Below, one piece after another: positions 1-6,527 of a DNA stretch of 13,430 nucleotides. The DNA comes from an uncultured Collinsella sp. (GTDB lineage: Bacteria > Actinomycetota > Coriobacteriia > Coriobacteriales > Coriobacteriaceae): positions 1 to 13,430 of the forward strand of contig URJD01000033.1 of assembly GCA_900548075.1 (NCBI GenBank), written 5' to 3'. Position 1 is the stretch's first letter, and each line of letters starts with the position of its first letter. Under the pieces are notes generated by a model, which worked only from the letters and a program-made list of their open reading frames with translations, was not told where the DNA came from and searched no databases. The translations under genes were made by a program, and so were the position numbers.

Positions 1-2
1 CG

Positions 3-2153
3 GGTGTTTACGTGGTCAATAGCTTCGAGGCCAATAAGGGCGTCAAGATCGACGACGCCGGCTCGTACAGCAAGGTGACCAACCTCTCCACGACCAAGAA
101 GCTCTCCGATACCAACGACGCGGTCGCCGTTGAGGGCCAGGGCGTGCAAGACTTTGTCTACCAGGGCGACCTGGACAAGAACACGCAGATGCCGTGGAAC
201 GTCGCCGTGAGCTATCAGCTCGACGGTCAGGACATTGACGCCAAGGATCTGGCGGGCAAGAGCGGTAAGCTCACCATGAAGCTCAAGGTCGAGAAGAACG
301 AGGACTATACCGGCGGCGAGTATGCCGACAACTATCTGGTTCAGATTACCGGCCAGCTCAAGGATGCCGAGGCACACAACATTGATGCCGAGGGTGCGAC
401 GATCGCCGCCAACGGCTCCAACACGCAGCTCACCTACATGGTGATCCCCGGCACGACGGGCGATTACACCATTTCGACCGATGTCGAGGACTTTGAGTTT
501 GACGGCTGGCAGATTGTGGGTGTGCCGTTGAGCCTTGCGCTCGATGTCGATTCGAGCAGCGTGGACACGAGCCAGCTCACGGAGCTCTCGAACGGCATTG
601 CCACGGCCAATAGCGGCGCCGGTCAGCTTGCCGACGGCGCCAAGACGCTGGCGGCTTCGCTTGCCACCGCCAACACCGGTGCCGGCACGCTGTCTAGTGG
701 CGCTGCGGCGCTTGCCGTCGGCACGAGCCAGCTCAATGCTCAGGTGCCCACGCTGGTTGAGGGCGTGAACAGCTTGAATGACGGTGCTGTTGGCGTTAAC
801 GCCGGTGCCGCGCAGCTCAAGGGCGGTGCTGCCGATCTTAAGGCGGGCCTTGCCAAGCTGCAGGGGAGCGCACAGCAGATCTCGGGCGGCATTGGCGGCA
901 TTGCGGCTGGCTCCGATACCTATGTGAATGCGCTGACGTTGAACAAACAGACGCAGGAAGCCAACCTTGCAAAGGCGGCTGCTGCTACCGAGGCCGCTCA
1001 GAAGTCCGTAACCGCGACCTCCACCGGCGCCTATAACGCGCTGTACGGCGCACAGGGCCTTGCCGCGGCGCTCAATGGCGAGGACCAGTATCTTGCCGGT
1101 GCTCAGCAGGCTCTTGCTGGAGCCAAGCAGGTGGCAAGCGCTATGGGCAACGACGCCGCTAAGGCCAGCGCTGCGAGCGCAAAGACGAGCGCCGAGAGTG
1201 CCGCTACGAGTATTGCCGCCGCCAAGGCTGCTGTTGCCGATGCGCAGACGAAGGTTGCGAATGCCATCGATCTCGATAGCGCCAAAGCTGCAGCGGCCGA
1301 GTTGAGCGATGCCACAGCAAAGCTCGACGCCGCCATGGCCAGTGCGGGCTCGGCAGTTACCAGCGCCGGTGCAGCTGCTACCGCTGCTTCTGGTGCCGAC
1401 GCGACGGGTCTCGACGCGATTCTCGATAAGGCGGCTGGGGCGGTCTCTGGTGCCCAGGGCCTCAACACCCAGGCGTCTGCGGGCCTTGACGGCGCCAAGC
1501 CCATGTTCGGCACGCTTACCGACCAGGTCACGATTCTTGCGCAGGCCGCCGGTGCCCAAGGTGGCGCCCAGGGTGCTGCCACCGCGCTCGATGGCGCCAT
1601 TCAGGGCTATACCACCGTTCAGGACGGTCAGCAGCTGAGCCTTGCCGGCGCTATCGCCTACATGAACAGCGCCATCAACCCGGCGAATCCTTCTGCCGAA
1701 AACCCCGGCCTTGTTGCCGGCGTGACCTCTGCCGCCACGGGTGCGGGCCAGCTCAGCGATGGCACGACGGCGCTTGCCGCGGGCACCGAGCAGCTTGCCG
1801 CGGGCACGCAGCAGCTCAACGGCGCCACGCCCGCCCTTGCCAGTGGCGTCTCACAGCTCAACAGCGGTGCTGCGCAGCTCAAGGCTGGTTCGGTGAGCCT
1901 TGCCACCGGCATGAACCTCCTGTCCTCGGGCGCGACCACGCTTGCGAGCGGCGCGTCCCAGCTCGGCAGCGGTATGCAGGAGCTCGCCGATCGCACGGGT
2001 GACCTCGATACCCAGGTGATCGACACCATCAAGGACAAGGTCCAGGACATGCTCAACCCCGACTTTACGCCGACGGATTTTGTCAACGGCGAGCAGGGCG
2101 GACATATTAATCGCGTACAGTTTGTCTATATGACGGGTGCGATTAGCAAGTAG
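3..2153 (+). CDS. YhgE/Pip-type LxxG heptad-repeat surface protein, 3' part of gene (5' end outside window)
   Basis: The reading frame is open to the left edge (GVYVVNSFE is read from base 3), so the GTG at base 12 is probably internal and about 716 C-terminal residues are visible. Residues 1 to about 190 form a beta-rich globular part containing YVVNSFE, DFVYQGDLD and MPWNVAVSYQLDG, as I recall from YhgE/Pip-type proteins. Then come Leu-x-x-Gly heptads (for example GAGQLADGAKTLAASL, GAAQLKGGAADLKAG), an Ala/Ser-rich probable coiled coil at about 320-540, and a second heptad block at about 570-665. This matches the X-X-X-Leu-X-X-Gly heptad family. No C-terminal membrane segment or sorting signal is visible; any anchor or signal peptide would lie upstream. 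Family members are envelope proteins, often near MMPL/RND transporters, with poorly known function. The family call is fairly safe; the role is not known. Confidence 0.8.
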   Translation, partial: GVYVVNSFEANKGVKIDDAGSYSKVTNLSTTKKLSDTNDAVAVEGQGVQDFVYQGDLDKNTQMPWNVAVSYQLDGQDIDAKDLAGKSGKLTMKLKVEKNEDYTGGEYADNYLVQITGQLKDAEAHNIDAEGATIAANGSNTQLTYMVIPGTTGDYTISTDVEDFEFDGWQIVGVPLSLALDVDSSSVDTSQLTELSNGIATANSGAGQLADGAKTLAASLATANTGAGTLSSGAAALAVGTSQLNAQVPTLVEGVNSLNDGAVGVNAGAAQLKGGAADLKAGLAKLQGSAQQISGGIGGIAAGSDTYVNALTLNKQTQEANLAKAAAATEAAQKSVTATSTGAYNALYGAQGLAAALNGEDQYLAGAQQALAGAKQVASAMGNDAAKASAASAKTSAESAATSIAAAKAAVADAQTKVANAIDLDSAKAAAAELSDATAKLDAAMASAGSAVTSAGAAATAASGADATGLDAILDKAAGAVSGAQGLNTQASAGLDGAKPMFGTLTDQVTILAQAAGAQGGAQGAATALDGAIQGYTTVQDGQQLSLAGAIAYMNSAINPANPSAENPGLVAGVTSAATGAGQLSDGTTALAAGTEQLAAGTQQLNGATPALASGVSQLNSGAAQLKAGSVSLATGMNLLSSGATTLASGASQLGSGMQELADRTGDLDTQVIDTIKDKVQDMLNPDFTPTDFVNGEQGGHINRVQFVYMTGAISK

Positions 2154-2200
2154 GCAGCCGCGCCCTTGTGGCGATTGGCGTCGATAGTAAGTTATGAGGG

Positions 2201-2240
2201 GAGGGGCCGTCGGGCATTGTCTCGGCAGCCCCTCTTTGCT
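2201..2240 (+). terminator. Possible terminator after the heptad-repeat gene
   Basis: GAGGGGC (2201-2207) pairs with GCCCCTC (2228-2234), with an optional CCG/CGG extension inside, followed by the short T-run TCTTT. It lies about 50 bases after the stop codon. The T-run is weak, so this is a moderate call. Confidence 0.45.
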
Positions 2241-2265
2241 GTCAGCGGCCGCTTCGCGTCTTTGC

Positions 2266-2720
2266 AGAAGCTGTACCGCAGGATTTGTGTTTGGAAGGAG
2301 ACGCGCTTTCTGCAAGGGGTGGAGCGCGGAAAGCATGTCCCGGATTTGATGCTCGGAACGGGATGAGCTTTCCGGATCGGACCCCAAGCGGAAAGCGCGT
2401 CCCGTTTCGGGGCTTCAGAATGGGACGCACTTTCCCGATGGGGCCCTAGCGGAAACTGCGACCCGGAATTCGCGCTCAGAATGGGATGCGCTTTCCCTTT
2501 GGAGCCCTCGGCGGAAACTGCATTCCGGAATTGGCCTCCAAAGTGGGATACGCTTTCCGCCGGGCATGTCATCTGGAAGATGCATCCCAGTTTGAGCGCC
2601 TATTCTGGGATGCGCTTTCCGCTGAGCGCTCATTCGGAAGGTGCATCCCGTTTTGGGCGTTCGAACTGGGACGGATTTTCCGCTGGCGCGGCTGTTGGGA
2701 AAGCACATTCCAGATTGGCG
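2266..2720. repeat. Dyad-repeat array 1: six full 46-nt inverted-repeat units at 61-62 bp spacing, plus edge units
   Basis: Full units, each exactly 46 nt, lie at 2328-2373, 2390-2435, 2451-2496, 2513-2558, 2575-2620 and 2636-2681. A degenerate unit is at 2266-2311 and a half unit at 2698-2720. Start-to-start steps are 62, 62, 61, 62, 62, 61 and 62. The typical unit is GGAAAGCGCRTCCCG, a 16-nt loop resembling GAATYGGNGCTCRGAA, then YGGGATGCGCTTTCC. The 15-16 nt spacers are also related to each other (CGATGGGGCCCTAGC is one). Left and right arms are complementary, so each right arm can also pair with the next left arm, giving arms of alternating polarity about every 31 bp. No credible gene overlaps the array. 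It sits between two convergent genes. Spacers are too short and repeats too diverged for CRISPR. Function unknown. Confidence 0.9.
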
Positions 2721-2754
2721 AGATGCAACGTGGCAATACGCCGCTCAACAGCTT

Positions 2755-3753
2755 CTACAGCTTCACGTCGTTGAGCCATGTCGGCAGCGCGGTTTGCCTG
2801 ATGCCTGCCGTCTGCAGCTTTTTCGCCAAGGTCCCTGAAGAGCGGACCTCGCCCATGGTAAAGCGGACGAGCGGATGGCCGTAAATCGATAGGTGCGCCT
2901 CGCGTTGCCGTTCGGCAACGAGCTCCTCGGCCGTGGTTTGCCCGGCAAGTATGGTCTGGTCGGTATATTTGATCAGTCCGTCGAGTTCGCCCAGCGTCAG
3001 CTCTTTTGCCTGGCGCTCCCAGACAAAGTCCGTTCGCATGGATTTGGTCGAATCGAAGGGGTCCGTCAGCTCGTATTGAAGCTGGTCGGGCGCAAAACCG
3101 GTCTCGATCATGACCGCCCGGGCGACCGATTCCCCGCCGCTCTCGGCGCGTGCGTCAGCGTATTGGAGTGTAGTGAGGGCCGTAGCGACGGCGCGCCCGT
3201 TGCGAGCACCCGCCCGTTTTTCAACCTCTTCCATCAATCGTCCTCGCGTAAGGCCAAGCTTTGAGATTGCCGAATCGGCAATGGGCATGCCGTTGGCAAA
3301 ACCGGTCTGTAGCAGACAATCTGTTACCGTTTGAATGGGTGGTGTTATTGATATGCCGCCTTGGTCTATCGCGCCGACAGGCTCAATCTGGTGTCGCTGA
3401 ATCCGCGTTCCAGGACGAGCCGATGGCTTTGTCGAGCTACAGAGATGCACGACGTTCAGATGTCGCCACGAAACTTCGAGACCCAGCAGGCACGCGGCAG
3501 AGTACGAACAGAATGTCCAATCGGGATGGGCGATCGCAAGGGCGCGGATGATCTCGCAATGACGTTGCGCTCGGTTGAGCTCTTCCCAGCGCGCTTTGCG
3601 CGCGAACAGTCCCGGCAGGGGCGAGACAACCGTGCTGCCGGTGCGCCGCAGCAGCGCTTTTCGGATTGCCGTGCTCGGGGGAATTAGGCACCGTCCCTCC
3701 TGCTCGGCTTGGGTCAACAGCTGGTCGATACGTTGGTCGTTGCTATGCGACAT
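2755..3753 (-). CDS. AbiEi/DUF559-like protein (possible toxin-antitoxin or nuclease-fold protein), 332 aa
   Basis: The start ATG at 3753 has a strong site, AGGAGG (3763-3768), nine bases upstream. The N-terminal region has the layout I associate with actinobacterial proteins annotated as AbiEi-type antitoxin-domain proteins: VVSPLPGLFAR (42-52), RWEELNRAQRH (55-65), HPDWTFCSYSAACLLGL (76-92) and TVTDCLL (142-148). The C-terminal part resembles a DUF559/Vsr-type restriction-endonuclease fold: AESGGES (203-209), TDFVW (241-245), then GELDGLIKY (255-263), offering Glu/Asp residues in a PD-(D/E)XK-like order. No cognate AbiEii nucleotidyltransferase toxin lies beside it, so it is a solitary member. 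It is bracketed by the two dyad-repeat arrays. The family call is by pattern only; catalytic activity is not established and the protein could be a DNA-binding regulator. Confidence 0.7.
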   Translation of the reverse strand: MSHSNDQRIDQLLTQAEQEGRCLIPPSTAIRKALLRRTGSTVVSPLPGLFARKARWEELNRAQRHCEIIRALAIAHPDWTFCSYSAACLLGLEVSWRHLNVVHLCSSTKPSARPGTRIQRHQIEPVGAIDQGGISITPPIQTVTDCLLQTGFANGMPIADSAISKLGLTRGRLMEEVEKRAGARNGRAVATALTTLQYADARAESGGESVARAVMIETGFAPDQLQYELTDPFDSTKSMRTDFVWERQAKELTLGELDGLIKYTDQTILAGQTTAEELVAERQREAHLSIYGHPLVRFTMGEVRSSGTLAKKLQTAGIRQTALPTWLNDVKL

Positions 3754-4081
3754 GGGCTACCGCCTCCTATTTTTGGGGTAGCAAAAACGTATCAGCCGGA
3801 ACTTGCCGCTCAGCTGACCAAAAGCTGACCAAAATCTAACCATGCAGGTGGATGGCCTGTTTTGACGTCAATTTTAGAAATTGAATCGGCGAGCGGTGAT
3901 CGGCACCCGTGAACGGTCGCCAGTTGTGGCGGCTTGGTAAGTTTATGGGCGTGTACTTTTGTGAAAAAGGCAGTTTTTCCTGCTGTTTTGTGACTTTGGA
4001 TTGCGCGGTCGAGGGCATGTGATATGGGCGGAGAGACAGCGGTCGCTGCTGTCCGGTGGCGCGGCCTTCGGAGCCGCCGTG
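3754..4081. other. Non-coding upstream region of the AbiEi-like gene
   Basis: I see no convincing gene here. It holds the ribosome site for the 2755-3753 gene, tandem 11-bp repeats (3812-3844), a 17-bp AT-rich dyad TCAATTT-TAG-AAATTGA at 3868-3884, a small hairpin CGCCA-GTTG-TGGCG at 3918-3931, and a weak hairpin at 3970-3983. On the minus strand that last hairpin is followed by CTTTTT and could end transcripts arriving from the membrane-protein gene at 4445-5473. The 3868-3884 dyad is a plausible operator. All functional readings here are inference. Confidence 0.4.
3812..3844 (-). repeat. Tandem 11-bp direct repeats upstream of the AbiEi-like gene
   Basis: AGCTGACCAAA occurs twice in direct tandem (3812-3822, 3823-3833), followed by a third, degenerate copy ATCTAACCATG (3834-3844). 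The 11-bp step is close to one helical turn, so a protein could bind all copies on one face. The repeats lie 59 bp upstream of the start of the minus-strand gene, where a regulator site would be expected. On that strand they read TTTGGTCAGCT, which includes a TTGGTC element resembling a -35 box. No matching -10 box stands out. Confidence 0.6.
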
Positions 4082-4442
4082 CAAAATGGCCTGCAGTTTC
4101 CGGTTGAGGTCCTAAGTGGAAAGCACATCCCAGAATCGGCGCTCGGAATGGGACGTACTTTCCGAACCGGCCCCAGACGGAAAGCGCGTCCCGGAATCGG
4201 TGCCCGGAACGGGATGCGCTTTCCCGATGGGGCCCTAGCGGAAACTACGACCCGGAATTCGCGCTCAGAATGGGATGCCGTTTCCGGTTGGAGCCTGCAG
4301 CGGAAGCTACGGCCCGGAATTTGGCTCCAGACTGGGGTGCGGTTTCCCAACAAGGCGGCGTGCGGAAAGTGCGACCCGGATTCGATGCCAAGAACGGGAC
4401 GCATTTTCCAGCAGAAGCCTCCCGCGGAAAGCGCATCCCGGA
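4082..4442. repeat. Dyad-repeat array 2: five full units plus half units at both edges
   Basis: Full 46-nt units lie at 4118-4163, 4179-4224, 4240-4285, 4302-4347 and 4364-4409, with steps of 61, 61, 62 and 62. A right half unit sits at 4082-4101 and a left half unit at 4426-4442, three bases short of the stop codon of the next gene. It is the same family and orientation as array 1. The unit at 4179-4224 is close to a perfect 15-bp stem (one G-T pair). The spacer at 4225-4239 is identical to that at 2436-2450, and the unit after it is nearly identical to 2451-2496, so the arrays share recent ancestry or exchange sequence. Transcripts of the minus-strand gene would run directly into these hairpins after the stop codon. 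Confidence 0.9.
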
Positions 4443-4444
4443 AG

Positions 4445-5473
4445 CTACTCGTCGTCCCCGTCGTTGGGGTCGCCCTTAAGGGTGTTGATGTCCAGGTATT
4501 CGTTGTCGTCCTCTTGTTGCTGCGTCTCCGACTCGGCCTGGGTGGGACCGCGGAACAGCTGGACGCCTTCAAATGCGATGATGCCCAGAAGGGCCACGAC
4601 CAGGGCGATAAAGACTATTTTTGCCGCCTGGGGAAACTCAGAAAATCGCGGCGAGTCTTCCTCGACGTAATAGCCGTTAAAGCGCTCGTCGTCGGTGCCG
4701 TGGGTGTATGCCGATGCCGATGCGGCCTTTACGCCGGCGTTACTGTATTCGGCTGCGGGCGCTGCGGCAAACGGATCTCTGTCGTAGTCGCTCGACGTGA
4801 CTCCGTAGCCCTCGGACTCAATGCGAGAGGCGCGGGGCTCTTCGTTAAAACGATCATGGTGCGCTGCGACTTCTATGTGTTCGGAATCGTGAGCCTCGCC
4901 GGCTGCAAACAACGGGTTTACCAGCACATTGAGTGCGGGCATGCCTGTCGAGGTCTCGTCCAGGTCGGCCGCCGCCCAAGCATCGAGGGCGAACGGACGG
5001 CCGGACAGGTCGTCCAGGTCCATAACGGGCGACTCGGGCTCGGGCGTAGGCTCGGGAGCCGCGTACGTCGGCTGCTGCGGCGCGGCATACAAGGGCGCGC
5101 CGCTGGGCGTATGGCGTTGCGCCGCGGCTGCAAGAAACGCCGCCGTCTCGGATGGATCGCTTGTGGGGCGCGGCGCAGGGGCCGGTGTACGCGAGGTCTG
5201 CATAATGGGTCGGGTGGCAAAGTCGTCCGCAGGTACAGATGCCGGGGCAGGCGTTGCTGCCGGAGCGGGTGCAGTAGTTAGCGTGGACTTTGCGCTTGTC
5301 GGGCGAGCCCCACCGCCCATGAGTTCGTCGGCGGTCCACGGGCGATCATCCATCACGTCGTCAAGGCTCAGCGAAAACAGGTCGTCTTCACCCTCATCGA
5401 ACATGCGGTGCACATGTCCACCAATTGCCGGAATCAATCCGCGACCGGTGCATGATGCCTTGCTCAACGCCAT
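4445..5473 (-). CDS. Uncharacterised Pro/Ala-rich single-pass membrane protein, 342 aa
   Basis: I do not recognise this protein. The chosen start (ATG at 5473, MALSKASCTGRG) follows AAAGGGTGG and a TATAAT box 35 bases upstream; a longer frame to 5569 has no comparable site. No N-terminal signal peptide is visible. Residues 1-50 are acidic with DDLFSLSLDDVMDD. Residues about 55-150 are low-complexity and rich in Pro, Ala and Thr. Another acidic stretch follows (SPVMDLDDLSG). One hydrophobic helix lies at about 284-307 (AKIVFIALVVALLGIIAF), and the last 35 residues are very acidic (QQQEDDNEYLD, DPNDGDDE). The layout suggests a cytoplasmic, mostly disordered protein anchored near its C-terminus, but topology is inferred. 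Its stop codon abuts dyad-repeat array 2. Coding status is supported by start signals and biased composition. Confidence 0.65.
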   Translation of the reverse strand: MALSKASCTGRGLIPAIGGHVHRMFDEGEDDLFSLSLDDVMDDRPWTADELMGGGARPTSAKSTLTTAPAPAATPAPASVPADDFATRPIMQTSRTPAPAPRPTSDPSETAAFLAAAAQRHTPSGAPLYAAPQQPTYAAPEPTPEPESPVMDLDDLSGRPFALDAWAAADLDETSTGMPALNVLVNPLFAAGEAHDSEHIEVAAHHDRFNEEPRASRIESEGYGVTSSDYDRDPFAAAPAAEYSNAGVKAASASAYTHGTDDERFNGYYVEEDSPRFSEFPQAAKIVFIALVVALLGIIAFEGVQLFRGPTQAESETQQQEDDNEYLDINTLKGDPNDGDDE

Positions 5474-5507
5474 TCTGTTCCACCCTTTCGAAATACTAAT
5501 GACATCG

Positions 5508-5513
5508 ATTATA
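5508..5513 (-). promoter_or_regulatory. -10 box (TATAAT) for the membrane-protein gene
   Basis: The minus strand reads a perfect TATAAT, 35 bases before the chosen start at 5473. The hexamer at 17-bp spacing is a poor -35 match (ACCGAG), so the promoter may lean on the -10 box. Confidence 0.5.
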
Positions 5514-5557
5514 TGGAACTTTCCAAGCGGCTCGGTCTTGGATTCATGCTTTCCAGA

Positions 5558-5594
5558 ACTCGCGCCCAAAAGGGGAGGGGCAATCCAGGCGAGT
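5558..5594 (-). terminator. Weak hairpin after the YheO/DauR-type regulator gene
   Basis: ACTCGC/GCGAGT (5558-5563 with 5589-5594) encloses GCCC/GGGC (5564-5567 with 5578-5581), three bases beyond the regulator stop codon. There is no clear T-run, so termination is only possible. Confidence 0.3.
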
Positions 5595-5596
5595 GC

Positions 5597-6250
5597 CTAC
5601 TTGTCGCCTGCTGCCGCCTTGGCCTCATTGAGGTAGCTATAGAAGCTGTACTTGGAGATGCCAAAGAACTCGCAGGCGCGTTCGCTCGACTTGGAAATGA
5701 GGAAGGCGCCGCGACGGTCGAGGTAGCCAATGGCACGAATGCGCTCGTCTTTGGTCATGAGCGCCGCGGGCTTGCCCACAAACTGCTCGCACTCGTGCAG
5801 CAGATCCTCGAGCAGGTCGCCGATGTTCTTGGTAATGGGCTCGGGCTCGGTGTAGCCCGAGTCGCCGGTGCCGGTAAAGGCGTCGAGCGAACGCTCAAAA
5901 GCCTTCATAAGCGTAATGTCAAAGTTAATGCCCAAAATGCCGACGGGCTTGCCCTCGTCGTTGCGGATAAAGATGGTCGAGGACTTGAGCAGCTTGCCAT
6001 CGGCGGTTTTGGTGAGGTATGGCTCGCGGTCGTGCACGTCGGTGGTGCCCTCGTGCATGGACTCAAACACAATATGGCTGGGGCCGTCACCCAGTTTGCG
6101 CCCGCTGACGTGGCCGTTTTCGATCACTACGATGGAGTGGTCCACGTCCTCGGTCTCCAGGTCGTGGACGACGATTTCGCAGTTGGGGCCAAATTGGAGC
6201 GCCAGGCCGTGTGCAAGGCGCTTGTAAAACTCAATCTGTGCGGGGGTCAT
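5597..6250 (-). CDS. YheO/DauR-type PAS-HTH transcriptional regulator, 217 aa
   Basis: Start at 6250 (MTPAQIEFYKRL) is set by AGGAAGG a few bases upstream; a longer frame adds ten residues without a better site. Residues about 5-115 match the YheO-type PAS-like domain (FGPNCEIVVHDL at 20-31, then STIFIRNDEGKPVGILGINF at 91-110). Residues about 165-212 form the C-terminal DauR-type helix-turn-helix (MTKDERIRAIGYLDRRGAFL, then FFGISKYSFYSYL). Length fits the family. DauR of Pseudomonas controls D-arginine catabolism; other members control amino-acid use genes. This gene is transcribed away from dpaL across a 277-bp gap carrying two matching palindromes, so it most likely controls dpaL and possibly itself, with a ligand I cannot name. 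The family call is strong; the target is inferred from position. Confidence 0.88.
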   Translation of the reverse strand: MTPAQIEFYKRLAHGLALQFGPNCEIVVHDLETEDVDHSIVVIENGHVSGRKLGDGPSHIVFESMHEGTTDVHDREPYLTKTADGKLLKSSTIFIRNDEGKPVGILGINFDITLMKAFERSLDAFTGTGDSGYTEPEPITKNIGDLLEDLLHECEQFVGKPAALMTKDERIRAIGYLDRRGAFLISKSSERACEFFGISKYSFYSYLNEAKAAAGDK

Positions 6251-6369
6251 AGGTGCCTTCCTAAAAATTAGTTTGGGCACACTTTGCCATAAACCCCACT
6301 TGTTCGCAAATAACGAAAGCGTCGCTGCGTTATGTGACCGTTCGGCGGCGAAAAAGTACCGATTACGGC

Positions 6370-6435
6370 AACAAACAATTTGTTAGGTATGCCAATCAAA
6401 AAATGTGATAGAACATTACTAACAAACTTTTTGTT
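6370..6435. promoter_or_regulatory. Paired 15-bp palindromic operators between the regulator gene and dpaL
   Basis: AACAAACAATTTGTT (6370-6384) and AACAAACTTTTTGTT (6421-6435) are two copies of AACAAA-N3-TTTGTT, with centres 51 bp apart, about five helical turns. They lie in the AT-richer middle of the divergent gap. The half-site TTTGTT includes TTGTT elements that could overlap -35 boxes, but I could not assign a convincing promoter. Spacing and symmetry suit a dimeric regulator binding both copies, most simply the neighbouring YheO/DauR-type protein. Confidence 0.6.
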
Positions 6436-6527
6436 TGGCATCCACATAAAAGTTCAGCCGTGTGAATGGGATCGGGCTGAAACGCGTATGCGGGGGCCGG
6501 CAAGAGAGAACTTAAGGAGTTCACCGT

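Noticed and set aside
1103..2387. Long minus-strand frames inside and after the heptad-repeat gene
   Set aside because: They are antisense shadows of a GC-rich, Ala/Gly-repetitive gene with no ribosome sites of their own.
2415..2884. Short ORFs on both strands across array 1
   Set aside because: Their peptides simply translate the 61-62 bp repeat in shifting frames and lack start signals; the same holds for frames across array 2.
2266..4442. CRISPR array
   Set aside because: Repeats are degenerate and self-complementary over 46 nt, the 15-16 nt spacers resemble each other rather than being unique, and no cas genes are present.
4457..4476. Right arm of a further repeat unit inside the 3' end of the membrane-protein gene
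   Set aside because: GTTGGGGTCGCCCTT has slight resemblance to a right arm but is about five bases out of phase, so it is most likely chance.
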